Assembly (NCBI GenBank): GCA_036654095.1 | Contig: JAVVSR010000005.1 | Coordinates: forward strand, 33,877 to 97,876 | DNA: 64,000 bases | Reading direction: 5' to 3' | Origin: JAVVSR01 sp036654095 | Lineage (GTDB): Bacteria; Bacillota; Clostridia; Christensenellales; CAG-917 | Shown here: in pieces, positions 17,565-27,252 of the stretch | How positions within the stretch are numbered: the stretch's first letter is position 1 | Layout: each line of letters opens with the position of its first letter | Position numbers and translations under genes: made by a program | The notes under the pieces: model-generated | What the model saw: the letters and a program-made list of their open reading frames with translations, nothing else | Told to the model about the DNA's origin: nothing | The model's database searches: none

Positions 17565-19454
17565 TTATCTTTTTGTTTTTGGCGAAAATGTTTGAGTTGG
17601 CTTTTTCCTTTGTGTTGCGCCGCTGTTTCGATTAAAATCATTAGATTTTATTCTTTCCGAAAAGTCCTCTCTTTTAGGTTTAATTAAACAATCTGATGTA
17701 AAACCAATTAACTCTGTACGCCCCGCTTGAACAAGCGCCTGCTTAACTAAATCATAATTTGACGGTTTTCTATATTGAAGTAACGCTCGTTGCATCATCT
17801 TCTCCTCTCTGCTGCGCGGAACATACACTTCTTCGCCTGTATCGGGGTTTATGCCAGTATAATACATACAGGTTGACTTAGTAGACGGCGTAGGATAGAA
17901 GTCCTGAACTTGCTCGGGCATATGGCCTATTGAATGTAAATAGCGAGCTAATTCAATGGCGTCATTTAAAGTGCAGCCCGGGTGACTTGAAATAAAATAT
18001 GGAACCAAGTATTGTTCCTTCCCCTCTTTTTTTGTAAGTTTATAAAACTCATCATAAAATTTTTGATACACCTCAAACGGAGCTTTGTTCATAAGTTTTA
18101 AAACGCTATTTTGCGAATGTTCAGGCGCTATTTTAAGCTGTCCACTTATGTGATATTTAACAAGTTCCGCAAAAAATTCCTTATTTTTATCAAGCATTAA
18201 ATAGTCATATCGAATACCGCTTCTAATAAAAACTTTTTTTACGCCTTCAATAGCGCGCAGTTCGCGTAAAATATCCAAATATTCGCGGTGGTCGACGACC
18301 AAATTTTGACACGGTGTAAAACCAATACAATTTTTGTCCGAACAAACTCCGTTTTTAACTTGCTTCGCGCACGCAGGGTTGCGGAAGTTAGCAGTAGGCC
18401 CTCCGACATCGTGAATATAGCCTTTAAAATCCGATTCATAAACAAAGTTTTTGGCTTCCTCGACAATCGACTGTTTGCTGCGTTTTTGCACAACGCGCCC
18501 CATATGATAGGTCAACGCGCAGTAATTACAGTTGCCAAAACACCCTCTTGTTGAAGTAATACTAAACTTAACTTCCTCAATGGACGGAACGCCTTTGGTA
18601 TACATTGGGTGGAAAGTTCGTTCATATGGCAACGCGTACGACTTATCCATTTCCGAAGGCGTAAGCGGATACTGCGCGGGGTTTTGCACAACATATTTTT
18701 TGCCGTGTTTTTGAATAATAACCCTATCGTCGGTAAAATCATTTCCGTTAGCTTGAATATTGAACGCTTTAACATATTTTAATTTATCGGCTTTAACTTC
18801 CTCAAATGTTGGGCAAATCAAATTTTTATAAAATTCGTCTTTAATTTTTAATGGAAGGCTGTCATAGTCACTAATGTAGGCAGTGCCTCTAACATTTTTA
18901 ATTTTATCAATAGGAACGCCATTTTTAACCATCGCCAAAAGTTCCGTAAATGGTTTTTCGCCCATACCATACATCAACAAGTCGGCAGGCGCGTCAACCA
19001 AAATTGACGGCATGACAGTGTCGCTCCAATAATCATAGTGGGCAAAACGTCTAAGGCTCGGTTCAATACCTCCGATAATCACCGCCGTATTGGGAAAAAT
19101 CCTTTTTAGATTTTTTGTATACACTATTGTCGCGCGGTCAGGACGCAATCCAAACACTCCGCCTTCGCTGTAAACATCTTTCGTACGACGGATTTTTGCA
19201 ACAGTATAATTGTTTACCATACTGTCAACAACCCCTTGTGATACCAAAAAAGCGTGTTTAGGCTCGCCAAATTCAGTATAATCACTGTCTTTTTGAGGTT
19301 GAGGAATAATCGCAATAGAAAATCCAAGGCTTTCAACGAGTCGTGAAATTATCGCGTGACCAAATGACGGGTGGTCAACATACGCCTCGCCCGTCACTAA
19401 AACAAAATCTGGTTGCCCAATAAATTCACAACGTTTAACCGCTAAAAATGCCAT
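17565..19454 (-). CDS. ygiQ: YgiQ family radical SAM protein (UPF0313)
   Basis: 629 residues. An N-terminal B12-binding-like region (EFIGQPDFVLVTGEAYVDHPSFG) precedes the radical SAM core with RGCFGNCNYCAL (about 302-313), whose CxxxCxxC binds the 4Fe-4S cluster. The C-terminal PHPGCT-like (SSHPGCTLNDAI) and VQDFYPTPST motifs are typical of the family, whose substrate is unknown. The Lys/Arg-rich tail is probably disordered. Its start shares one base with the purL stop (TAATG), so it is the last gene of the purine transcript; whether it has a purine-related job is unknown. Confidence 0.9.
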   Translation of the reverse strand: MAFLAVKRCEFIGQPDFVLVTGEAYVDHPSFGHAIISRLVESLGFSIAIIPQPQKDSDYTEFGEPKHAFLVSQGVVDSMVNNYTVAKIRRTKDVYSEGGVFGLRPDRATIVYTKNLKRIFPNTAVIIGGIEPSLRRFAHYDYWSDTVMPSILVDAPADLLMYGMGEKPFTELLAMVKNGVPIDKIKNVRGTAYISDYDSLPLKIKDEFYKNLICPTFEEVKADKLKYVKAFNIQANGNDFTDDRVIIQKHGKKYVVQNPAQYPLTPSEMDKSYALPYERTFHPMYTKGVPSIEEVKFSITSTRGCFGNCNYCALTYHMGRVVQKRSKQSIVEEAKNFVYESDFKGYIHDVGGPTANFRNPACAKQVKNGVCSDKNCIGFTPCQNLVVDHREYLDILRELRAIEGVKKVFIRSGIRYDYLMLDKNKEFFAELVKYHISGQLKIAPEHSQNSVLKLMNKAPFEVYQKFYDEFYKLTKKEGKEQYLVPYFISSHPGCTLNDAIELARYLHSIGHMPEQVQDFYPTPSTKSTCMYYTGINPDTGEEVYVPRSREEKMMQRALLQYRKPSNYDLVKQALVQAGRTELIGFTSDCLIKPKREDFSERIKSNDFNRNSGATQRKKPTQTFSPKTKR

Positions 19455-22400
19455 TATTTAAAGTATTTTACCCCACTTTCAAATATTTTCATATCAAAGT
19501 TAAATGGATAGTTTTTATATAAATTTTTACCAATACGTTCACTGTGTCCCATTTTGCCAAAAATCCTGCCATCTGGCGACGTGATACCTTCAACGGCAAA
19601 AGTCGAGCCATTAGGATTATAAGGCGAGTCCATAGTTGCGTTGCCGTTTAAATCAACATATTGCGTTGCAATCTGACCATTTGTAATTAAAGCTTCCAAA
19701 ATCTTTTTTGGAGCAATAAACCTGCCCTCTCCGTGGCTCACTGGTACGGCAAAAATATCGCCTGTTGTCACATTATTCAGCCACGGCGAACGATTGCTTG
19801 CGACGCGCACTCTAGCTATTGTGCTTACGTGACGAGAAATATTGTTATAAGTTAGCGTAGGCGAACTAGCAGTCTGCTCCAAAATTTTGCCAAACGGTAC
19901 AAGACCCAATTTGATAAGCGCTTGAAAACCATTGCAGATACCCAAAATTAACCCGTCACGATTATACAGCAATTCCATTAAAGCCTCTGCTATAATTGGA
20001 TTACGAAATGTTGTTGCGATAAATTTCCCACTTCCGTCAGGCTCGTCGCCTCCCGAAAAGCCTCCGGGGAAAGCAATTATTTGACTTTCTCTAATAGATT
20101 TCGCAACTTTTTCAACAGCTTCAGTTATATCCGCTTCATTTTGATTTTTAATTACCAATGTTTCAATTTTTGCGCCTGCTTTCTTAAAGGCGCGCGCCGT
20201 ATCGTACTCGCAATTCGTCCCCGGAAAAACAGGAATAAATACACGAGGCTTTGAAACACTAACCTCGCAAACTTTTTTTTGCGTATAGCTTACACCTACG
20301 TTTTTAGCGTAACCATCTGCGTGAACGGTCGTTGGGAAAATCTTTTCCAACGACGAAGTGAACATTTTTTCCGCAGCGGGATAAAGCATAACCGAGTCGT
20401 TAATTAAAAACTTTGGCGTGTCGCTTACCCTGGCTACAACGGTTGCGTCAAAGCCTTCAAATATTTTTTCATCAGCAACCACCGCAAGAATATCGCCGAA
20501 ATAAGCTTTCAAGTAATCATCGTTAAAATTATAAAATTCCAAGCCCATGCCGTCGCCTAAAGATGATTTGATTGCAGCCGTTGCAAGTCCGCCTTCCTCG
20601 ACAACGGTCATATGCAAAATATTACATTTTTCTGTTTCAATATTGATTTTTTTATACAATTTTTTAAGATAATCAAAGTCAGGTACATTAAAGTTGTCAC
20701 GTTTAATAGGCAACCAAACAAGCTTTCCTTTGTTTAAAAACGTATTTGTCAATACTGTAGAGGCTTTGCCAATACCCATACCAAACGCAATCAACGTGTT
20801 TGGTACATCTAAATTATTGAAACTTCCGCTCATACTATCCTTGCCGCCTATCGCGCCAATATCCATTTTAGTCTGGGCATAAAACGCGCCTAGTAACGCG
20901 CGCAATGGTTCGCCCCACCTCTCGGGAGAATTGCCAAGTTTCTTAAAAAACTCTTGCAAAGACAATGTTATTGTTTCAAGTTTTGCGCCCGTCGCGATAA
21001 GTTTAGACAAACTTATCACAACCGAATATATCGCGCCGATAAATCCATCGCTTTCCATTAAATATGGATTGCAACCATATGCCGAAATAGTTGCCGTGTC
21101 TGTTTCAATTTGAACTGGTGGTTTTGACGCCATAGCGATTGACGGTGTCAGTTGATATCTGCCACCCCACGGCAATAAAATTGTACTTGCGCCAATAGTG
21201 CTGTCAAAACGCTCGGACAATCCTTTATTGCTGCAAACGTTTAACCGCGAAAGTTCATTTAATAAAGCCTCGCGCACGCGTCCGATAGATAAAAGCATTT
21301 TTGTTGTTTTATCAATGCTTCCAAAGTAATCGCCCGATTTGTCTAAAATTATTGCCGACGTAGTTTGCTTAACTCCATTTGTGTTCAAAAATTCACGACT
21401 AATATCAACAATCAATTTACCCTTATACTTCATTTGCATACGCGCTTTGTCAGTAACTTCAGCAACAACAGCCGAATTCAAGTTTTCTTCGCGCGCAAAT
21501 TTAACAAACTTTTTAACGTTTTCGGGCTTAATAACGACGGCCATTCTCTCTTGCGATTCGCTTATTGAAAGTTCAGTACCATTTAGCCCTTCATATTTTT
21601 TAGGTACTTTATCTAAGTCGATAACTAATCCATCGGCGAGTTCGCCTATTGCGACGGATACTCCACCCGCGCCGAAGTCGTTACACCTTATAATCATTTT
21701 AGAAACATCTGGATTTCTAAATAATCTTTGAATTTTGCGTTCGGTCAGCGGATTTCCTTTTTGAACCTCAGCGCCACATTTTTCTATTGACGAGCTATCG
21801 TGCGCCTTGCTACTTCCTGTCGCTCCGCCGCAACCATCACGTCCTGTATCTCCGCCCAATAAAATGACTATATCGCCACATTCTGGACATTCTCTAACAA
21901 TGTTTTCTTTAGGCGCGCCACCAATGACGTAGCCCGTTTCAAGACGTTTTGCCTTAAAGTTCTCGTGGTACATTTCCGAAACGATACCTGTGGCAAGGCC
22001 GATTTGATTGCCATATGACGAAAAACCTGCGGCCGCGGTAGTTGTGATAACTCGTTGTGGCAACTTTCCTTCAAGTGTATTTTCAAGCGATTCACGAGGG
22101 TCAGCCGAACCCGTTACCCTCATAGCTTGATAAACGTAGCTTCTTCCACTAAGCGGGTCACGGATAGCGCCGCCTAGACACGTAGCCGCGCCACCAAACG
22201 GTTCGATTTCCGTGGGGTGATTGTGTGTTTCGTTTTTATACATAATAAGCCATTCTTCAGGAGTGCCGTTGTTGTCAACAGTAACATTCACCGAACAAGC
22301 ATTTATTTCGTCTGAAACATCTAAAAAGTCAAGTTTGCCCTCTTTTTTTAGTTTTTTAACGGCTATTGTCGCAATGTCCATTAAGCATTTATACTTATCT

Positions 22401-23182
22401 GGACGACTTGCATAAAGCTCGTCAAACAATTTACCGTACATCTTATAAGCGTTTTCAATATGAGGATTTTTGCTTTCAATTTTAACATCAGTAAGTTCTG
22501 TCAAAAAAGTGGTATGACGGCAGTGGTCAGACCAATACGTATCGATAACCTTTAACTCGGTAATAGTAGGGTCACGTTTTTCGTTTTTAAAGTACTCTCT
22601 AACAAACTTCAAATCGGGAATGCTCATTGCAAAAGCCATTGACGCGTGATATTTTGCAATAGCCGTATCGTCAAAATCAATAAAACCTTTAACAGTTTCA
22701 ACTTTTCCGCCTGTTTCGACCTCGGAAGCCAACGTTAATGGAATATCAAAGCTACCTTCTCTGCTTTCAACGGGATTGATTAAAAACTTTTTAATTTTAT
22801 CAAGCTCGGTTTTATTAACACCTTGAAGCGCAAACACTTTTGCGCACTTAACAAGAACACGTGGTTTTAGCGTTAAAAGTTGAACGCATTGAATTGCGCT
22901 ATCGGCACGTTGGTCATATTGTCCAGGCAAATACTCAACAACAAAAACATCTGCATCACCGCAATCGAAAACATTTTCATAAACATTATCAATAGTAGGC
23001 TCGCTAAAAATTGTTTTCTTTGCAACCTCAAAATCCTCATTTGACAATCCCTCAATATCATAGCGCAACAGCTCGCGCACAGTCGAGGGGGTTAAGTTAA
23101 GAACATTTTTAATATCCTGAGCTAGTTTTCTGGCCGATACATTATAGCCGTCTTTTTTTTCAACAAATAGCCTTTTTATCAT
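19454..23182 (-). CDS. purL: Phosphoribosylformylglycinamidine synthase, single chain
   Basis: 1242 residues, the large single-polypeptide form that joins synthetase and glutaminase halves. It converts FGAR, ATP and glutamine to FGAM in purine synthesis. DTYWSDHCRHTTF marks the N-terminal half and NETHNHPTEIEPFGGA (about 320-335) the ATP-binding core. The C-terminal class I glutaminase starts near 985 (FIPVFPGTNCEYDTA), has nucleophile Cys in ILGICNGFQ and His in VSHGEGRF. Clostridia often carry this form instead of PurS/PurQ/PurL. It is 36 bases after purD and overlaps ygiQ by one base. Confidence 0.95.
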   Translation of the reverse strand: MIKRLFVEKKDGYNVSARKLAQDIKNVLNLTPSTVRELLRYDIEGLSNEDFEVAKKTIFSEPTIDNVYENVFDCGDADVFVVEYLPGQYDQRADSAIQCVQLLTLKPRVLVKCAKVFALQGVNKTELDKIKKFLINPVESREGSFDIPLTLASEVETGGKVETVKGFIDFDDTAIAKYHASMAFAMSIPDLKFVREYFKNEKRDPTITELKVIDTYWSDHCRHTTFLTELTDVKIESKNPHIENAYKMYGKLFDELYASRPDKYKCLMDIATIAVKKLKKEGKLDFLDVSDEINACSVNVTVDNNGTPEEWLIMYKNETHNHPTEIEPFGGAATCLGGAIRDPLSGRSYVYQAMRVTGSADPRESLENTLEGKLPQRVITTTAAAGFSSYGNQIGLATGIVSEMYHENFKAKRLETGYVIGGAPKENIVRECPECGDIVILLGGDTGRDGCGGATGSSKAHDSSSIEKCGAEVQKGNPLTERKIQRLFRNPDVSKMIIRCNDFGAGGVSVAIGELADGLVIDLDKVPKKYEGLNGTELSISESQERMAVVIKPENVKKFVKFAREENLNSAVVAEVTDKARMQMKYKGKLIVDISREFLNTNGVKQTTSAIILDKSGDYFGSIDKTTKMLLSIGRVREALLNELSRLNVCSNKGLSERFDSTIGASTILLPWGGRYQLTPSIAMASKPPVQIETDTATISAYGCNPYLMESDGFIGAIYSVVISLSKLIATGAKLETITLSLQEFFKKLGNSPERWGEPLRALLGAFYAQTKMDIGAIGGKDSMSGSFNNLDVPNTLIAFGMGIGKASTVLTNTFLNKGKLVWLPIKRDNFNVPDFDYLKKLYKKINIETEKCNILHMTVVEEGGLATAAIKSSLGDGMGLEFYNFNDDYLKAYFGDILAVVADEKIFEGFDATVVARVSDTPKFLINDSVMLYPAAEKMFTSSLEKIFPTTVHADGYAKNVGVSYTQKKVCEVSVSKPRVFIPVFPGTNCEYDTARAFKKAGAKIETLVIKNQNEADITEAVEKVAKSIRESQIIAFPGGFSGGDEPDGSGKFIATTFRNPIIAEALMELLYNRDGLILGICNGFQALIKLGLVPFGKILEQTASSPTLTYNNISRHVSTIARVRVASNRSPWLNNVTTGDIFAVPVSHGEGRFIAPKKILEALITNGQIATQYVDLNGNATMDSPYNPNGSTFAVEGITSPDGRIFGKMGHSERIGKNLYKNYPFNFDMKIFESGVKYFK

Positions 23183-23218
23183 AGTTTCCTCAAAAAATCA
23201 AAGTTTTTTTGTAGTTTA

Positions 23219-24472
23219 TTAAAGCTTAATACCTATGTCCGTTCTAAATTGTTTGCCATTAAAATCAATATTATCTACGGCCTTGTATGCAATTTTACGC
23301 GCGTTATCAATGCTATCAGCAACAGCCGTGACGCCAATTACACGTCCCCCCGACGACAATAACTTGCCGTCTACAATTTTTGTGCCTGCATGATATAACG
23401 TAACATTTTCAATGTTGCCTATTTTGATTTCAAGCCCTTTTTCATATTTAATCGGATATCCTCCGCTTGCAATTATTACGCAAACTGCGCAATTATCGTA
23501 CCATTCAATATTGATTTTATCCAATGTTTTATCAATCACTGCATTAAAAATATCGTAAATATCAGTTTTAAGCCTCGGCAACACAACTTGAGTTTCAGGG
23601 TCACCAAAGCGAGCGTTATATTCGACAACCTTTACCCCGCTTGGCGTTAGCATAATTCCAAAATAAATAACGCCTTTAAACTCAATCCCTTCGTTTTGCA
23701 ATGCTTTCAGTGTAGGATACATAATATTTTTTTCAAACTCTGCGCAAATTTCGGGCGTAAATGCTTTACTTGGCGAAAATGTACCCATACCGCCCGTATT
23801 TAAGCCCTTGTCGTTGTCGTAAGCGCGTTTATGGTCTTGACTTGACACCATTGGCTTAATTGTTTTTCCATCGGTGAAAGCCAAAACAGAAACTTCTTTT
23901 CCTGTCATAAACTCCTCAATTACAACACTTGCGCCTGCTGCGCCAAACATATGGTTTTGCATCATATCGCTTAAAGTTTCAATCGACTGTTCAACGCTTT
24001 CAGATATAATAACTCCCTTGCCCAAAGCCAATCCGTCGGCTTTCAAAACAATAGGATGTTTTTTATTTTTAACATATGCCACCGCGCTATCAAAGTTATC
24101 AAACGTTTCATAACTCGCTGTTGGTATGCCATACTTTTTCATTAAATTTTTAGCAAAAGACTTGCTTGCCTCAAGATTTGCAGCCCGAGCATTTGGCCCG
24201 AATGCTCGCACGCCTTTTTTAGTTAAATAATCAACCAAACCGCCTGCCAACGGGTCATCAGGCGCAACAACCACCATATCCATACCGCCGTTTTGCAATA
24301 TAAACGCATAAATACCGTCAAAATCCATCACGGAAATAGGAGCGCACTCTGCTATTTCAGAAATACCTGCGTTCCCCGGCAAACAATAAAGTTTGGTAAC
24401 TTTATTACTTTTTTTAAGTTGTACGGCGATAGCGTGTTCGCGTCCACCGCCACCTATTATAAGTACTTTCAT
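23219..24472 (-). CDS. purD: Phosphoribosylamine-glycine ligase
   Basis: 417 residues, normal family length. An ATP-grasp enzyme making GAR from PRA, glycine and ATP. The N-terminus MKVLIIGGGGREHAIA is the family signature. ATP-grasp elements include KADGLALGKGVII (about 143-155) and the C-terminal VEYNARFGDPETQ (about 277-289), the PurD signature. A GAGAGGG site sits just before the ATG. It lies downstream of the minisatellite that separates it from purH. Confidence 0.96.
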   Translation of the reverse strand: MKVLIIGGGGREHAIAVQLKKSNKVTKLYCLPGNAGISEIAECAPISVMDFDGIYAFILQNGGMDMVVVAPDDPLAGGLVDYLTKKGVRAFGPNARAANLEASKSFAKNLMKKYGIPTASYETFDNFDSAVAYVKNKKHPIVLKADGLALGKGVIISESVEQSIETLSDMMQNHMFGAAGASVVIEEFMTGKEVSVLAFTDGKTIKPMVSSQDHKRAYDNDKGLNTGGMGTFSPSKAFTPEICAEFEKNIMYPTLKALQNEGIEFKGVIYFGIMLTPSGVKVVEYNARFGDPETQVVLPRLKTDIYDIFNAVIDKTLDKINIEWYDNCAVCVIIASGGYPIKYEKGLEIKIGNIENVTLYHAGTKIVDGKLLSSGGRVIGVTAVADSIDNARKIAYKAVDNIDFNGKQFRTDIGIKL

Positions 24473-24494
24473 ATGCCCTCTCTATTTGCAACAA

Positions 24495-24896
24495 CTGAAC
24501 TATATTTAATACAAACACTGTTAAACTATATTTAATACAAACACTGCTGAACTATTTAATATAATCACTACTGAACTATTTAATACAAACACTGCTGANN
24601 NNNNNNNNNNNNNNNNNNNNNNNNNNNNNNNNNNNNNNNNNNNNNNNNNNNNNNNNNNNNNNNNNNNNNNNNNNNNNNNNNNNNNNNNNNNNNNNNNNAC
24701 TATTTAATACAAACACTACTGAACTATTTAATACAAACACTACTGAACTATTTAATACAAACACTACTGAACTATTTTAATATAAACACTGCTAAACTAT
24801 ATTTAATACAAACACTTCTAAACTATTTAATATAATCACTACTGAACTATTTTAATATAAACACTACTAAACTATTTAATATAAACACTGCTAAAA
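24495..24896. repeat. 24-bp minisatellite between purH and purD, interrupted by an assembly gap
   Basis: Imperfect tandem units of about 24 bases (core AACTATTTAATACAAACACT, then ACTG or GCTG) with variants that gain a T or TA (ATATTTAAT, ATTTTAAT) or change ACAAAC to ATAATC. About four units are visible to the left of the N run and eight to the right; the true number is unknown. Bases 24897-25075 up to purH are AT-rich with nothing else seen. Confidence 0.95.
24599..24698. other. Assembly gap of exactly 100 N
   Basis: One hundred consecutive Ns, the conventional placeholder for a gap of unknown size, inside the minisatellite. It almost certainly reflects collapse of the repeat by short reads. 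Confidence 0.98.
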
Positions 24897-25075
24897 TTAA
24901 ATTTCGATTAATATTAAAATAAAATTCAATTAAAACTAGCTAATCCATATTACGTAGATTATTTAAGCAAACACTTTATGCGCGCATTCAATAAAAGAAA
25001 CCTTCTATAAAGCCATATTTCAGCCACACAAAATTATCTTAAATACTCATAATGATTTTTTAACTAAGCAAACCT

Positions 25076-26608
25076 TTAGTGTTTAAAATGGCGTTTACCC
25101 GTAATAATCATTGCAATACCATACTCGTCCGCTTTTTTAAACGATAATTCGTCTTGCTTGCTTCCGCCGGGGTGAACAATCGCCGTAACGCCAGCTTTAG
25201 CGGCAGCCTCAACGCAATCATCAAACGGGAAAAACGCATCTGATGCCATAACAGAACCGACAACACGCGCGCCACCGTGTTCGATAGCTTGATTTGTAGC
25301 CCAAATACGATTTGTCTGTCCTGAGCCAATGCCAACAGTTGAGTTGTCCTTAGCAATTACAATAGCATTACTTTTTGTATGTTTAACAACTTTCATTGCA
25401 AAGCGCATATCATTAAGTTCTTTTTCGGTCGGGGCGCGCTTTGAAACAACAGTAACATTATCATATAAGTCGCGGTTGAAATCTTGCATCAAAAGTCCGC
25501 CAACGACTTTTTTCATTTCAAATCCATTTTCAGGCAACGGCGAGTTAATTGTCGGTAGTTTTAAAAGCCTTATATTTTGTTTTTTACTTAAAACAGCAAG
25601 CGCATCGGCGTCAAAGTCAGGGGCGACGACAACTTCAATAAAAATTTTCGATATTTCATTTGCCGTGGCTAAATCGACCGTCCTATTAATTGCTAATATT
25701 CCTCCAAAAATCGAAACAGGGTCAGCATCATAAGCAAGTTTATATGCATCAGATATATTTTCAGAAGTGCCGACACCACAAGGATTTGCGTGTTTTACAG
25801 CCACGACAGTAGGCTCATCAAACTCACGAAGTAAATCAAGCGCGCCATTAGTATCATTAATATTGTTGTACGAAAGTTCTTTTCCGTGAAGTTGTTCGGC
25901 AAAGGCAAGGCTACCTTTTACAGGCAAACATTCCTTATAAAAAACTCCATCTTGATGTGGATTCTCACCGTATCTTAAGTCTTGCGCCTTTTCATAGGCA
26001 AAAGTAATTTGTTCAGGAAATTTTATGCCAAGTTTATTGCGCATATAAGTTGAAATCAGCGTATCATACACTGCTGTGTGTTGAAAAACTTTATACATTA
26101 AATAGAACTTTGTTTCCAAACTGACGCCGCCATTCTCAAGCTCGTCCAAAACTTTTCCATAGTCGTTAGCGTCTACAAGCACGCACACGTCTTGATAATT
26201 TTTTGCCGCGCTTCTAAGCATTGTAGGCCCGCCTATGTCAATATTTTCAATCGCCGTTTGAAGTTCAATGCCCTCTTTCATAATTGTCGCCTTGAACGGA
26301 TATAAGTTTACAACAACGATATCTATGGTATTTATATTAAGTTTTTCAAGTTGAGCCATATGATTAGGATTACTGCGCATTGCAAGTATGCCTGCGTGGA
26401 CAGACGGATGCAAGGTTTTTACTCGGCCATCCAAACATTCGGGAAAGCCTGTAATAGTATCAACCGCGATAACCTTTATACCTGCTTTTTCAAGCGCCTT
26501 ATATGTACCGCCTGTTGAAATAATCTCATAGCCTAACGCCTCAAGCCTTTGCGCCAATTCCACAACACCAGTTTTATCTGAAACACTAATTAATGCTCGT
26601 TTAACCAT
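25076..26608 (-). CDS. purH: Bifunctional AICAR transformylase / IMP cyclohydrolase
   Basis: 510 residues, normal length. The N-terminal MGS-like IMP cyclohydrolase domain (about 1-195) has ALISVSDKTG, EIISTGGT and GFPECLDGRVKTLHP. The C-terminal AICAR formyltransferase domain has LRYGENPHQ, KELSYNN and the catalytic KHANPCGVGT. It catalyses the last two steps to IMP. The gene follows purN by about 50 bases and precedes the minisatellite. Confidence 0.96.
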   Translation of the reverse strand: MVKRALISVSDKTGVVELAQRLEALGYEIISTGGTYKALEKAGIKVIAVDTITGFPECLDGRVKTLHPSVHAGILAMRSNPNHMAQLEKLNINTIDIVVVNLYPFKATIMKEGIELQTAIENIDIGGPTMLRSAAKNYQDVCVLVDANDYGKVLDELENGGVSLETKFYLMYKVFQHTAVYDTLISTYMRNKLGIKFPEQITFAYEKAQDLRYGENPHQDGVFYKECLPVKGSLAFAEQLHGKELSYNNINDTNGALDLLREFDEPTVVAVKHANPCGVGTSENISDAYKLAYDADPVSIFGGILAINRTVDLATANEISKIFIEVVVAPDFDADALAVLSKKQNIRLLKLPTINSPLPENGFEMKKVVGGLLMQDFNRDLYDNVTVVSKRAPTEKELNDMRFAMKVVKHTKSNAIVIAKDNSTVGIGSGQTNRIWATNQAIEHGGARVVGSVMASDAFFPFDDCVEAAAKAGVTAIVHPGGSKQDELSFKKADEYGIAMIITGKRHFKH

Positions 26609-26658
26609 TTATCTATACCTCGTAATTTTAATTTATATTATTTAAAATCCACATCACA

Positions 26659-27252
26659 TTACTTAATTTTGCCATCTACAAGCAATTTAACCGCTTTGGG
26701 CAACAGTTTATGTTCAAGTTCTAAAACACGCAACTGCAAGGTTTCAGCAGTATCATTTGGTAAAACCGCAACTTTCTCTTGCAAGATTATTTTACCAGTA
26801 TCCGTACCGCCGTCAACGAAATGAACAGTAGCTCCGCTTTCAGTTTCTTTAGCTTCAATAACAGCCGAGTGAACGCGCATACCATAAAAACCATCACCAC
26901 AAAATTTAGGGATAAGCGAGGGATGAATATTGATGATACGATTTTCAAAAGCCTTTACAAAACTTTCAGGAATAATCGATAAATATCCCGCAAGCACAAT
27001 GTAATCAATCTTAAGTTCATTTAAAGCGCATTCAAGCGATGAAAACAACTCTTCGCTTGATTTAAAATCTGACTTTGAAAACACTTTTGACAAAATATTA
27101 TGTCTAGACGCTCGCTCCAACGCAAACACATTGTATTTGCTTGAAACAACCAACTCTATTTTCGCGTTTTCGATAAAACCAGTTTCAATCGCATCAATAA
27201 CAGACTGCAAATCGCTTCCGCTTCCCGAAACAAAAACAGCCAACCTTTTCAT
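26659..27252 (-). CDS. purN: Phosphoribosylglycinamide formyltransferase
   Basis: 197 residues from the ATG at 27252, which shares a base with the purM stop (TAATG); a longer in-frame start would reach back into purM. It uses 10-formyl-THF to convert GAR to FGAR. VFVSGSGSDLQSVIDA is the phosphate-binding N-terminus (canonical SGxGSN is SGSGSD here). The catalytic region reads INIHPSLIPKF, and HFVDGGTDTGKIILQ carries the catalytic His-Asp set. Translation is probably coupled to purM. Confidence 0.95.
   Translation of the reverse strand: MKRLAVFVSGSGSDLQSVIDAIETGFIENAKIELVVSSKYNVFALERASRHNILSKVFSKSDFKSSEELFSSLECALNELKIDYIVLAGYLSIIPESFVKAFENRIINIHPSLIPKFCGDGFYGMRVHSAVIEAKETESGATVHFVDGGTDTGKIILQEKVAVLPNDTAETLQLRVLELEHKLLPKAVKLLVDGKIK

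Noticed and set aside
24576..24764. Short frame of repeated VFVLNSSV on the minus strand across the N run
   Set aside because: It is the translation of the 24-bp minisatellite and crosses unknown bases.
24495..24896. CRISPR array
   Set aside because: Units are contiguous with no unique spacers and no cas genes nearby; it is a minisatellite.
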